From Stictocephala bisonia (Eukaryota > Arthropoda > Insecta > Hemiptera > Membracidae), in the NCBI GenBank assembly GCA_035578905.1, contig JAQJVL010000669.1:62001-126000 (forward strand): a DNA stretch of 64,000 bases, in the 5' to 3' direction. Position 1 is the stretch's first letter, and every line of letters starts with the position of its first letter. Shown piece after piece: positions 48,551-59,640 of this stretch. The position numbers and the translations under genes were made by a program. Under the pieces are notes generated by a model that had not been told where the DNA came from, searched no databases, and saw only the letters and a program-made list of their open reading frames with translations.

Positions 48551-49507
48551 CCCTTAATAGGGCGCGCGGTGTACAAAGTTCCGCAGAAAAGCTACTATAT
48601 TAAATACTGAGCCTTCCTGCCATCCTGGAGGCCTGTCTGCAGAGCATATCCTCCCCTCCCCTCCCCACCCTAATATCGATTAGCTGCAAACTAGTTTCCT
48701 TCACTCAGTCGTTGTGAGGAATCAGCAAAATAAACCGTGCGGTCGTTTGTACACCACGCGCCCAGGTTTTGTGCGGAACTTTGTACTCCGTGCGCCCTTG
48801 TGTGTTTGAGTTTTTGGACTAGTTTTTAGTATTTTGTAAATATTTTAAGTGTACCGGTATATATTTTTATGTTTATAATAGTTTTAGTGCTTTGTACATA
48901 CTTCTTTTGATTTTTCTGTAAATAATACTTTTCTAAATGGATGAACAAGAACGTTTGAGGTTATTACATATGTTGAATAGTGTTGAAAAGGAAGAAAGAC
49001 AGGAGGAACGTATATCTTTAGTAAATCGGGATCAACTACGAAGGGAACTGTTTGCTGGAGTAGGCCCAAGTGGAAATGATACATGTTTTGAGGAAGAGGC
49101 AATTGAAAGGGTTGGAACGGATGAATCGGACGAAAATGTGGAGGAGAGTGACCATGAGACTGGTTCAGAAATGTCTATTGAAGATGAAAATGAGCAAGGA
49201 GAAGTAACACAGGAACCCCAAAATAGAACTTTCATTTTTGGAAAAGATAAAACAACAAAATGGGATTCTCACATGATAACTTCAAAATTGCGTGGCTTCA
49301 AAATGAGTTTAAATATTATATTTTTAAACTCATTTAGACATGTTTTATTTATCCCCATTTTATAATAACTAAATAGCTAGGTTTAAAAATTAAAATTATA
49401 TGTAGATTACTTCATCAAAATGCAAAATGTACGGAAAAAACAGCATGCGGTCATTTGTACACCGCGCGCCCCGTTATGGTACAAAAATGGGCGCGGCCTC
49501 ACAAGGG
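48551..49507 (+). mobile_element. Internally deleted piggyBac-like element
   Basis: Target duplications TTAA at 48547-48550 and 49508-49511. Ends: CCCTTAATAGGGCGCGCGGT and, on the minus strand, CCCTTGTGAGGCCGCGCCC. Inside each end a GCGCGCGGTGTAC-type block occurs inverted (TGTACACCGCGCGCCCC at 49455-49471). 957 bp. It keeps the N-terminal transposase frame only. Its excision would restore the LINE E frame. Confidence 0.88.
48937..49365 (+). pseudogene. piggyBac transposase, N-terminal region only
   Basis: 142-codon frame: acidic N-terminus (residues 40-95 rich in Glu/Asp, GTDESDENVEESDHETGS), then FIFGKDKTTKWDSH at about residues 98-111, the G-K-D-x-x-T-K-W signature that begins the piggyBac core. 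The frame leaves similarity after SKLRGF. All catalytic Asp residues are deleted. Confidence 0.8.
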
Positions 49508-49984
49508 TTAAACATGATTTTGCTGACTTGGGAATACTGACAGTATATGTTCTTTTTATTCTAGAAACTGTGGCTTATGTAAAACAGAACTCTTTTTCAA
49601 TGTCAAATAACTATATTTATAACACTAGAATAAGTAGACACGTTGAAACACGTAAATTGAAAAAAAAAAAAAAAAAAAAAAAAAACTAAGTTTATAGGAA
49701 CAAAGTTTTTGCACAAATTACCAAAGCATATCACTATAGAAAGTAACTTTCATAAATTTAAAGCTATAGCCAAAGAACGTTGGATAAAGTTAGCCTTATA
49801 TTCTATAGATGAATTATTACAAAGTTAGAGGTAGACCCCTTCTGTAATAAAGAATTAAGGAGGGCCAATGATTCTATGTTATTAGTTTTTAGAACAAATG
49901 TTGATAACATATAAGATGACGCTAATTGTTGTACCTGTGTACATTTACATAAATAAAGAAATTTTGAATTGAACTGAATTAAAG

Positions 49985-50720
49985 AAAAATGTAAGGATTG
50001 TGATAAATTAATGAATGGACAGGTTAATTTTGATTCCAAAATAGTTTTTAATAATGTATTTTCAGCGACTAAAAGAACAGAAGTAACAGCCGATAGGGAT
50101 TAACTAATATTATCACAGAGATAGGACATCAGCAAACTTACCTTAGAAGTCAAATTCACTAATACCAGAGTAGTAGTAACATACACAAAAGAAACACAAA
50201 ATCACACGAATTTTCTGTGCCAATGGCACTTTCTTCAGGTGAGTAAAGAGAGAGAGGGAGACAAAACTTTCTTCAGGTGAGTCTCTCTCTCTTTCGCTTT
50301 ACTCGCCTGAAGAAAGTGCCAGTGGCACAGAAAATTTGTGTGATTTTGTGTTTATTTTTTGTATGTTACTACTACTCTGGTGTTAGTGAACTTGTCTTCT
50401 AAGGTAAGTTTGCTGATGTCCTATACCTCCAATATACTAATTCCTGGCCTAGTGCCCTTTAACCTAACCTACAATATTATCATAGCAGCAGCCATTTTGA
50501 CGATTCCTGTCAATGGGGTCACGTGATCATAGGCCTATAAATTGAGTTGTTGAACACGATTTTCCATTCTTTTGTGAATCCCTCTGGTCTGAGAAAGGTG
50601 AGCGTGGTTCACCGAAATCAATCACCATAATATTTGTGCATTTTGTACTTATATTGTAATATATTTGTGTATTTTGTGCTTATATTGTAATACATTTGTG
50701 TTGTGTGATGTTTACTTGTT
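49985..50720 (+). repeat. Penelope-terminus-like dispersed repeat, copy 2, with nested foldback
   Basis: Matches 664-1060 in reverse. Starts with CKDCDKLMNGQVNFDSKIV-type coding remains, is interrupted at about 50119-50471, then continues with GGGGTCACGTGATCATAGGC, TATAAA at 50536-50541, and CTGAGAAA/GAAA bracketing a GGTGA/TCACC stem at 50589-50617. The end has TTGTACTTATATTGTAATA repeats. Resembles the 3' coding end plus pseudo-LTR of a Penelope-like element. Confidence 0.6.
50119..50471. repeat. Foldback element inserted in the Penelope-terminus-like repeat
   Basis: Arms of about 130 bp, nearly exact: ATAGGACATCAGCAAACTTA at 50121 and its complement ending near 50433; loop contains CTCTCTCTCT. 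Flanks AATATTATCACAG and AATATTATCATAG look like a 13-bp target duplication, as copy 1 has only one such block. The right arm has CTGAAGA at 50307-50313, a GTGCC/GGCAC stem and GAAA. Confidence 0.75.
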
Positions 50721-51077
50721 CTGTATATATTTTTTTTAACTGTTTCATTTCTAGATTTCTTAATTTATAAGGTAATTTATTATATGATTTAATAGCCATA
50801 AATTCATGATTTCAGTATTTCAGGTGGTATTGGTTATATATACAAATATACATTAGTAAGCCAAAGGAAATGTATATTTGTATATATGAAACTTTTCATA
50901 TATTTGTATATTGTATATAATTCCTACAACATTTTTAAATGCAAAAAGACATGCTGGTCAGAGCCAATGCTAAAACTAAATAGATATACAATCTTAGTCA
51001 TTAAAATCAAATGTTGAAAAAACTTTAAAAATCGCTCAATTGTTTATTCCACATTCAGATATGATTAATTAACTTAC

Positions 51078-51218
51078 AGAAGAATACAGCAAGCAGTAAT
51101 GACTGGTCAAGAAGCCTCTCAAGCATTCTGTTGTTGACTTGCTCAATTTCGTCAGCTAATTCCCGATTGTCATCGTCGACAAGCCATTCCAGTACAGATT
51201 CTTCATTCTGAAGATCAC
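51078..51218 (-). CDS. Thioredoxin-repeat membrane protein, exon C: first half of unit 2
   Basis: 141 bp, phase 1 in and out (acceptor GTTTGTAG, donor TGTAAGTT). Reads GDLQNEESVLEWLVDDDN, RELADEIEQVNNRMLERLLD, QSLLLAVFF. It has the same length and plan as exon F. LAVFF is the first central strand leading into the CxxC of exon D. Confidence 0.88.
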
Positions 51219-53015
51219 CTACAAACAACGACAAGCTATTGATCCTCTGAGTGCTAATTGAACCAATTAAAGTGCTATCTTATTTCAAGTGTATTGTATG
51301 ATATCTTTATGATTTACTTTTCAAATATAATAATTTGTTTACACGTTATATGTTATATATCAATTTATTCAGATATATTTGTAATAAATAACAGAACTAG
51401 CAACAGTCCTTGCTTCATTACGGGATGTTTCTCTGTGCATGCTTACTCTTCTCTCTTTAGCTAAACCATCACATCATGAGGACTCTCTGTAATGATACAG
51501 CTTCATATCATTACAGAGAATTTCATTGTACTGTATGATGTTTATTAATGCACAAATACTACTGTAAAATGTAATTTCATTATCAAACAAATATTTTGAT
51601 TTCTCAGCAAAATTGATCTAAATAAATTCTTATTTAGTGACCAAAAAATCAATATATATCTTTAGCAGACAAAAGAAAGCTTGTTTTAAATAAACTAAGG
51701 TTATACTCAGTTCTGCAGCTTTTAACTGTAGTATTACATTACTAGTTTTTAATGTACTGTTCATTAAGTATAAAGTGCCTAGTTCACACACACAATAGAG
51801 AAATAATGATTTGTTATTGATCTATTTGTACAATTTTTTAATTTATAATCTAGCAGGAGAGCCACTTAACAAATTTCTTATTGATAATACTTAAATTAAC
51901 AACCATGCAATTCATGCAAAATAGCAAGTACTTTTATAAAATCTGTAATGGCATGACGACAATAATGATATGACAATAATATCAATAATTTAACAGAATG
52001 TCATCAAATCATTATGAAAAGTACAATTGAAACATGATAAGAAAGTTCTCATTGCTTATTAGCAATGAATTTTATGAACTAAACAAACTAAAACAATGAA
52101 ATATTAAGAGGTTTAGTTTTTATATTTAATTTTATTTTTATTGACAAGTCATTACTCGTCAATTATAAATTTATTTAGATTTTGTAGTCACACTACATTA
52201 AAACATAATTCAGACATACAATTTTATCATGCATTCACATTCTATACACTTGCCAATTTTCTCTCTTCCAATATCAGGGTTAGTCTTGTAAATCAACGGT
52301 CTCCCAGCTGTATGTCATAAAATCTTTAACTTTGTAAAACACATGTAAAGCTAAGAAACTTTGTAAACAAGATTATAGTACCTTGAGCATTTTAAAAAAA
52401 ATTTTTGTTGAGGAAACAAAATGATTTACTGGAACGCTCATAGATAGCTCTTCTCGTATACAGTCAACGCCTATCAATGTAATGTGACACTACCCGTCCT
52501 ATAGCTAAAACTATATTGTTTTCCTGACTCAAGTCCCCTCTTAACACTGAGTGCTGGTCCAAAATACAGAAGCCATCAGAAGAATTCTGGCCATTTTTGG
52601 TATTTTTAAATATTCATAGATTTAAAACCATTAAACATAGAAAGGTTCTACTTACATGTCTAGATTCTAAATTTCTTTTCCTTTTTATCAGTATACAATT
52701 AAAAATCACATTTTTTCCATCTCATAGTATAAATTGTTTAGTAATAGTGTTTTAGAAACAACAAAAATTAAACCAAGGGTAATTGAGCAAATAAAAAAAT
52801 GTTGAACATAATTTGTTTGCCCTATTCATACGAAACTAAGTAAAATAAGTACTAATAAGATACTTTTTTTTTATTTACAATCCTATTTCCATTTTGACAT
52901 AGAGTCCACTCACTAAACGATGGTTCTTAAATGTGCAGACGATAGTAGTGCAGTCTAGCGGCTACAACTCAATTGTCCTTGCAAGACAACAGTACAGTGT
53001 GCACATTCTAGCAGT
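51219..53015. other. Intron DNA, nothing recognised
   Basis: No coding or mobile sequence identified. A short hairpin (TCTCTGTAATGATA at 51484-51497 with its complement at 51506-51519) is too small for a miRNA precursor. Confidence 0.45.
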
Positions 53016-53443
53016 GAAATGAAATGAAATGAAAAACGTTTTATTTTCTGAGGCAAAGTTAGGACCATTAGGTCCTCTCTTACACTTAACCTCATAAAGA
53101 AAAATTAATACTTAACTAAAATGAGTATATCTAAAGAGTTCTTACGTGTTCACTGCTGCTGAGCACATTATTTATAAGTTAAACAACAATTTAAAAAAAT
53201 CAGAGTTTCAAGATAATTAAAACTAAACAAATTAAGCATAAAGCATGAAAGAACATAAAACAAAGAAGAAAACAAAACTAATTACTTACATGAAAAAATA
53301 AATAAATAAACAAATAAAAAATAAATAAAAATAAAAAAAACATATTTAATGAATAAAATAATAATAAATAAAAAGTATTCCAAGTTCACAACAAACATAC
53401 ATCACACATACACTCAGTCCAGCATCGACAGCACGGCCAAGGC

Positions 53444-53983
53444 CTACAACCCCCATGAATCCGCCGACAACCACTCCCTTAGTGCCGCAACAAACCGAGC
53501 TCGACTATCAATATTTCGAGTTGAAGGATCAAGTTTATTCCACAGTCTGCAGGCAGTGATAGTAAAAGATCTATTGTAAAGTGCTGTTCGATGAGCTGGA
53601 ATAGTTAACATTGAAGAACCCTGACGCGTGTCCCGATTACTTATGCTGAAGTTAAACACAAAATTTGAAGCTAAATAAGAAGGATTTTTGGATTGAAGAA
53701 CATTGTACAGTAAAGATAAAATTTTGACCTTTCTGTACTCAAGTAACTTTAGTAAATTTAGCCGTCTGAAGTAAAGAGTGATATGTTCATCTCGACGAAG
53801 ATTGAAAATATAACGTAGACAGTAGTTCTGCGCTCGTTGAAGTTTATCAGAAAGATGGGTAGGCATGTCATTGATGACAATGTCGCAGTATTCAAAGTGG
53901 GGAAATACAAGAGTTTTTACTAGGATAATCTTAACATCTAAAGGTAAACAGTTATAATCTCTTAAGAGTGTGAATACCAGCAA
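53444..53983 (-). pseudogene. LINE A RT C-terminal domain
   Basis: 179 codons: VKTLVFPHFEYCDIVINDMP, HLSDKLQRAQNYCLRYIFNL and AACRLWNKLDPSTRNI-type segments (here ITACRLWNKLDPSTRNIDSR), the usual LINE tail after the thumb. It overlaps the RT frame by about 30 bp in another frame, showing a small indel. Confidence 0.85.
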
Positions 53984-54596
53984 AAACCCTATTACATGTT
54001 AAAGATACATGATCAGACCATGTAAGTGTAGTATTCATAAGGAGTCCCAAGTTCTTAATTTTGTCACAGTAGTTAAGTGAATTATTATCAATAGAGATAC
54101 GGGGTACTGTATCAAGATCAATCTGTGCCATCAGTCTGTTATGTCCAATAATAATAGGTTGAGTCTTGCTGTTGTTCAGTCTTAAGCTGTGCCTGAACGC
54201 CCAGTCACCAATAGATTTAATGTCAGAATTCATTCTATTAACCCCTTCATTTAAGTCTGATACATCAACGTGAGAGTATATTTGTAAATCGTCAGCATAA
54301 AGGTGATATTTACAGTGAGAAATGCTGTTGGATAAGTCATTGATGTACAAAGTAAACAGTAGAGGTCCAAGTACAGAGCCCTGAGGGACACCTTTGGTTA
54401 CACTTCCCCAATTAGAGTATTCGTTATTCACAAGTACACGCTGACGCCTGCCAGTCAGATAGGACTCAAACCAGGAAATACTGTCAGACGAGAAACCAAG
54501 ATGAGAAAGTTTGACTTTGAGCAGTGGATGATAGACACAATCAAACACTTTAGAAAAATCAAACAGAGTGAGCAATGTCACTTGTCTGATGTCCAT
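53952..54596 (-). pseudogene. LINE A reverse transcriptase palm
   Basis: 214 codons: TLFDFSKVFDCVYHPLL (motif A, first catalytic Asp), WGSVTKGVPQGSVLGPLLFT (motif B, G-V-P-Q-G-S), KYHLYADDLQIYSHV (motif C, YADD) and SLRLNNSKTQPIII. All catalytic residues are intact, but the polypeptide is split from its neighbours by frameshifts. Confidence 0.88.
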
Positions 54597-55348
54597 AGCT
54601 TTTCGAATATCCTCAGTGATATATAGAAGTGCAGTGGTGGTACTGTGATTTCTCCGAAAACCTGACTGAAACTTACCAAGAAGATCATTACTAGAAAGAT
54701 AATTACATACTTGTTGGTGAACAATCCTCTCAAGACATTTAGAGAGCGCAGGTAAGATACTGATTGGACGATAATCAGATGGAGAAGATGGAGAGGACGT
54801 CTTGGCGATTGGCCGAACAATCCTGATTTCCAGGCAGATGGGAATATTGAGGTTGCAAGTGATTTGTTCAGGATTGTCGTGATAACAGGTAAAACTGCGG
54901 GGATTATAACTTTTAATAACTTCATAGAAATGTTGTCTGCCCCAATCGCATTACTTTTAATCATCATAATGGATTTATAGACCTCATTCTCATTTGTCAT
55001 AGTTAAAGTAAAATATGAATCACGAGGAGTTGGAAGCTGAGATCTTAGATGATCTGAAAATACAACAGCCCCAGTGTTATCAACAGGGAGATTAATATAG
55101 TAATTATTAAGCTCATTAAGATTTACTGAGATGGGACTATCAGGTTTAATTCTGGACACCCCCAACTTCTTGATCATACGCCAGCGTTCAGTAGATGATT
55201 TATTTTCAGTGAAATATGTATATATGTACCTAGCTCTTGAATTTCGCATTTCTTGTTTAACTCTATTTCGTAGATGTTTATAGACATTTCTATCAATGAG
55301 GTCCTTAGTCCTCTTAAATTTCCTATGGATAGAGTCACGCTGGGCCAT
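54578..55348 (-). pseudogene. LINE A segment between endonuclease and RT, with RT fingers
   Basis: 256 codons. RARYIYTYFTENKSSTERWR and KLGVSRIKPDSPISVNLNEL precede the RT; KSNAIGADNISMKLLKVIIP is the fingers motif. From about residue 180 the frame is shifted (text after SAWKSGLFGQ is out of frame), so the next RT block is on another frame. Confidence 0.8.
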
Positions 55349-55560
55349 TAAATGACGTATAGCAGGAGTGATCCAAGGGGAAGGTTGCCTGGTTATTCGT
55401 TTGGTTACAACGGGGGCATGTCAGTAGATTGACAAAAATATCATTGAAGTTGTCGACCATAATGTTAACATCATTAGCAGATAAAACTGTGTCCCAATTC
55501 AAATTTCTAGCATCTGCTAAAAGGTTAGCAGGGTTAATACTTTTAAAATTTCGAAATGTA

Positions 55561-56561
55561 TTCGAAATTTAGTAAGCATTGAAATGGCTTACTAACATCA
55601 CGAGAGACAATTTAGAGTACCAGACTCCGTATTAATACTCAATAGGCTATTTAACAGAATTAAAACACCGATCCCGTAAAACTACAGGATCCGCATTCTT
55701 AGGAAGTTACGCTACTCCATAAAAATACGGGATCCGCAATCAAAGTGTAAAGACTGTAATGTAGGAAAAGCAAAAATAATCTCAATATCTAATATTGGCA
55801 TGTGGAGGATTGAGAAAATTGTAGGTCATAGTGCAAAGCTATTTTCAAATTTCTATAGTAGTGTATATTATATAATGTCAAATTGCTATAGATTCAAACA
55901 ATAACTGTCAGAGTTTACAAAAATGTAAATAAATCCCCCAGGACTAGAGGAAAGCAAATAGCCATTTGATGCAACGTGACCAGTTTTTAAAAGCGTAGGC
56001 TTACTCACATGCCCTGAGCATGAACATTGAACACAACAAACACTGAACATTGAACATTTAAACTGAAGATTTCACTAGTCGTAACAATATTCACAGCTAT
56101 TTGATGAGTAAAATTGGTGTATCTATGTTGATGAATAAACTAGCCAAAAAACACGTCTGTATGAGGTTGTGAAACATATGCATGAAAATATTAGAGCAGT
56201 AATATAAATCATAGTACAAGGTATGACAACAATTTGAGAATTTCCTATCATAAGCGTATACTCTTTGAAAAGGCCCATTTCACTGTGATATTAAAATCAT
56301 AAAAAATACCCAAAGAAGTAAAGAGCTTGATGGTAAGGAACAACTTTAATAGAAGTTTACGTTGTTATCAGATTTAAGCAGGTTTTGATAGACAACAGCT
56401 TTGACACAGTAAACAAGTTCTTGCTTGATGAAGATGTAATTGTTTTAAAAGAAAATTTGGTATTGTTTTACTGTCAAATAGTGTATATTTATTTTTGTGT
56501 AAATATTTTTAAACTTAAAAGCTAATTTATTTTAAGTGTTTTAATTTAGTTTTTCATTTAA
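55561..56561. other. Intron DNA, nothing recognised
   Basis: No coding similarity. Short ACTACAGGATCCGCA/ATACGGGATCCGCA-like repeats occur at 55660-55740 (two GGATCCGCA units). Confidence 0.45.
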
Positions 56562-57647
56562 CCCTTTGCACTCTGGACAAAAATTTTGGTCGGTGCCAAA
56601 AACTCCAGTCCATGTTAGTAAAGTACTAGCGAAAAACTCCAAGCCCATTTTGCCAATATTGTAAGGGTTTTATAAAAAATTCATAATTTAGTTATTTTAT
56701 AACTTAGAACTATGATTTACGTTTTGTTGTTTCTGTTATAATATTCTGCATGTAAAAAAAATAAAATTATAAAATTAAAATAATTTATATATATATTTTT
56801 TTATGTTATTAAAAATGTATACCTAAATGGTTTTTAAAAATTAACTTTGAACCCTTATAACTATAAAAAATTGCATTGATCTATTATAAATCATTGTTAT
56901 AATTATGTTCCTTGTATAATTACAAACTTTTATGCAAAATTTCATGCACTTAACTTCATAAATAAGTCCTTGGTAAGCATTTGTTGAAATCTTGACAAAT
57001 TCTAAATTTTGCATATATACAGTGTATTATGTTCTCTGATCAACTTTGATTCTGCAGCACTAGTCTCATTTATTTTATAACTTCAAATGATGTATAATGT
57101 ATCAGTAATAATGAAAAATTCTAAAATATATATATATTTAATTATAAAATGTTTGTTGCTAAAGCCACAAGGTCAAAAATCGTAAAATAATAAAAATTGT
57201 CAAACAGCTGATAAAATGAAATGTTATAGAAACTTGAAAACACACAGATGAATAAAGATATACATATACAGTATTTACAAATAGACTAGGAAGTATTGAT
57301 TTATTAGCATGTGTGTCTGACGGTTCCCGCGCAAAACCATGCGACTGTGTCGGTCCCAGTCGTTCGCACGCGCCAAAACAGCTGTAAAAAACGACTGCTG
57401 AAAAATAATATTCCATAGAGTACACTATAAAGTACTACTACGCTAAACTATAACTATAGAAGTTTATTATATCGTAATTTGAGCGCATTTTGAAAGTATA
57501 TAAAGCCAGCAAAAAATATATTTTGAACGTCCGATCAATCGGACGTCAGAGTTTTTCGCACATTTAGTGATCGTCCGAAATTTCGGACGTCGGAGTTTTT
57601 GGCATAAACTCAATTGTCCGAAATATCGGACGTCAGAGTGCAAAGGG
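56562..57647. mobile_element. piggyBac-type MITE with subterminal palindromes
   Basis: TTAA at 56558-56561 and 57648-57651. Ends CCCTTTGCACTCTGGACAAA and, minus strand, CCCTTTGCACTCTGACGTCC. 1086 bp, no transposase. At 57528-57638 three units contain palindromes GTCCGATCAATCGGACGTC, GTCCGAAATTTCGGACGTC, GTCCGAAATATCGGACGTC, with GAGTTTTT spacers; the left end has related AAAAACTCC spacers. Probably transposase-binding repeats. Confidence 0.85.
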
Positions 57648-57715
57648 TTAAGCACAGTTAGTCACTTATTATAAATCATTTTATAATAAAAACATTACTG
57701 TAATAAATATGTTGT

Positions 57716-57751
57716 TACAAACAATGTAATGTAGAAATTACATTGTTTGTA
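57716..57751. repeat. Perfect short hairpin
   Basis: TACAAACAATGTAAT and its complement with a 6-nt loop, in the B-C intron 120 bp from exon B. No function assigned. Confidence 0.75.
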
Positions 57752-57873
57752 GTTTAACCTCATCTGTGAAACATTTGAGGTAATAGAATACAACTTTTAC
57801 AAGTACCAGATATGGTATAACAATAAATAAATAAAAACAGCTGTTTAAATAGATTATTAATGATTATTATTAC

Positions 57874-58056
57874 CTTCAAAAAGAAGAGGGTTTCCATTCC
57901 GAAAATAGACCAAGGCTGGGAAAGTCTTAATAGAATACCTCTTGGCTAGTTGAGGGTCCTGGATCTTCACCATGTGTATGCCAAAAACATCACACTCATC
58001 GTCAATTCTCTCTAAACCTTCTAGGATCTCGTCACAGATATGGCAATTCAGCTTAT
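57874..58056 (-). CDS. Thioredoxin-repeat membrane protein, exon B: second half of unit 1
   Basis: 183 bp, phase 1 at both ends (acceptor TTCTGCAG, donor GGTAATAA). With the split Tyr it reads YKLNCHICDEILEGLERIDD, ECDVFGIHMVKIQDPQLAKR, then YSIKTFPALVYFRNGNPLLF and EG. CHIC is the CxxC active site; TFP is the cis-Pro loop. The unit should be redox-competent, although both the active-site residues and the missing preceding Trp differ from classical PDI. Same length as exon G and as D plus E. Confidence 0.9.
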
Positions 58057-58059
58057 CTG

Positions 58060-58554
58060 CAGAAATATATATATATATATACATGAAACATAATGTTGTC
58101 TATGATAGGAGCACAATATTTAAAAACTAAGACACAAGAACTTTGTACTCTATATTTTATTTGTAATTCTGTTTTAATTTTTTATTCCTCCTCCTTTTAA
58201 TTTGGTAGCTGGCTTTGAAAGTAGTATATATCACCTGAATAACAAGGAAATAGAACTAAATAGAATTTTTTTCACCAGCATGGAATTTTCTTAGACTTCA
58301 GCTCACGGAAGGCCAAGCTCTAAAGTATAAATCCCCAACTGGGATAACTGAATACTTCACTCATTGAATAAAGTTCACAGCCAGACCTGCAGGTCTATGT
58401 GAATTGGTAATTGGAGGTTTTGTTTAAAAAAATCCCAGCATGTTTCAAATAAACTATTTATATATTTTTGCAAATTTAACCATATTTTAAAAATATATCC
58501 TCAATCAAAATATGTACAAAATACTTATGCCTCGCTTGACTTAACAATACTTAC
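58060..58554. other. Intron A-B with a SINE remnant
   Basis: Contains a degraded plus-strand copy of the SINE at 10936-11105: about 58285-58440, with a decayed A box (CAGCTCACGGAAGGCC) and the body ACTTCACTCATTGAATAAAG. A (TA)n stretch is at 58066-58081. Confidence 0.55.
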
Positions 58555-58686
58555 AAAAGTATACTGCGAGGTATTGGGTCTCTTCAACCATTTCCTCAAG
58601 CATCACTCGAGTTATCAGCTCTATCCTGTCTTCTGTCCGCTGCGTTATCAACCACTGCAAGACTTCCTCTTCCTCAGTTAACTCTC
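58555..58686 (-). CDS. Thioredoxin-repeat membrane protein, exon A: first half of unit 1
   Basis: 132 bp, phase 1 (acceptor GTTGATAG, donor TGTAAGTA). Reads GELTEEEEVLQWLITQRTED, RIELITRVMLEEMVEETQYL, AVYF. Same plan as exons C and F but three codons shorter. Because it starts at an acceptor with a split Gly, at least one upstream exon lies past the right edge of the window. The whole gene therefore may have further thioredoxin units and a signal peptide. I do not recall a gene name for this family; similar multi-thioredoxin membrane proteins exist in insects. Confidence 0.88.
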
Positions 58687-59640
58687 CTATCAACAATTAA
58701 TCAAGCCTGTTATATTCGCTAATAATTCAATTTAAACAGAAATGTATTACGTTGTATGTTGTGATGTACACGGGTATAATATGAATTGATTTGTTTGGCA
58801 AACGAAATAGATAAGGATATTTTTACATGATACAACAATTAATACATCTAAATCAAAATTAGTAGATAATAAATAGAATTGTGTACAGTAAAATATGTTA
58901 ATTCTTTTAAGTGCTTTAAGGTTAATTTATCATTTTCCTCTTAACCCTTCAACTCGTGATTTTTAAAAATGTTGGTACTGGTAAAATTTGTTATATGTCC
59001 AGTTTTAATAAGCATTTTTTATGCCCAGTTATTAACATGTCTTTTGTACTTTACATATTATATATTCTAAATAAATACAAAAGTACAGTCAATTTAAAAT
59101 AAATAGTAAAAAGGTGTCCTCCTCCTCTTATTGTAAGTAAAAATTAGCAAAACAGGTGCTGTACCGTGCAATTGTAATAGAAACACTAATCCCATCAACT
59201 TCCACTCCCCATGACAGACACCGTTTATTCAAGGCGAGCCCTACAACACCATGCCACAGACCAGTGCTTATATACAGTTCCACGGTAAAAATTCCAAGAC
59301 GGTACCAGTCCAAGCTGAATTCTGAATTCAAACTGACATTCCTCAGCGCTGTACCTGGCCACAGTACAACGCCTTAGACCACTCATCCGTTTCAACACTG
59401 ATGGTGACTCTTTTTTATGGCATTAATAGACCATGATGTACTGTGTACGCCAAAACACTCTGTAGGGTTAATCTAGATTTTTAGACAATTTATATCTATA
59501 TAAATTTTAAATATATACAAGATCAACAAAGCTTAAAACAAAACAAGAAAATTGATTAAACACCTAATTAAAAAATGACTCGTATTACAAGTGCATGGAA
59601 CGTACAAAGTCCAAGACCACTGACACCTTCTGAAGCTAAT
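58687..59640. other. Intron DNA, nothing recognised
   Basis: AT-rich. The two overlapping frames at 59128-59377 face each other and match nothing known to me. Confidence 0.45.

Larger units (their letters stand above)
47961..49980 (+). mobile_element. LINE E fragment interrupted by a piggyBac
   Basis: The frame at 47973-48374 holds RT palm remains (GGNICIFANDSNLTIRGD, palm D-D now N-D) and KYFGLLIDENLSWDKHSDHV. The coding resumes after the piggyBac at 49512 (HDFADLGILTVYVLFILE). The C-terminus near 49690-49825 reads LHKLPKHITIESNFHKF and WIKLALYSIDELLQS. An A24 run at 49660-49684 is inside the coding part, not a tail. The 3' end is near 49978. Confidence 0.75.
53016..55560 (-). mobile_element. 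LINE A, copy 2 (better preserved)
   Basis: Three long minus-strand frames cover the region before RT (54578-55348), the RT palm (53952-54596) and the C-terminal domain (53444-53983). Frameshifts near 54810, 54590 and 53960 separate them. The 3' end shows a GAAAT-type repeat at 53016-53035, shared with copy 1. The upstream part to 55560 is coding-like but carries no complete endonuclease, so it is 5'-truncated. It lies in the B-C intron in the same orientation as the host gene. Confidence 0.88.

Noticed and set aside
51484..51519. miRNA precursor hairpin
   Set aside because: Arms are only 14 bp; too short for a precursor and no conserved context.
57159..57425. 88-codon minus frame
   Set aside because: Lies inside the piggyBac MITE; no domain and low-complexity codons.
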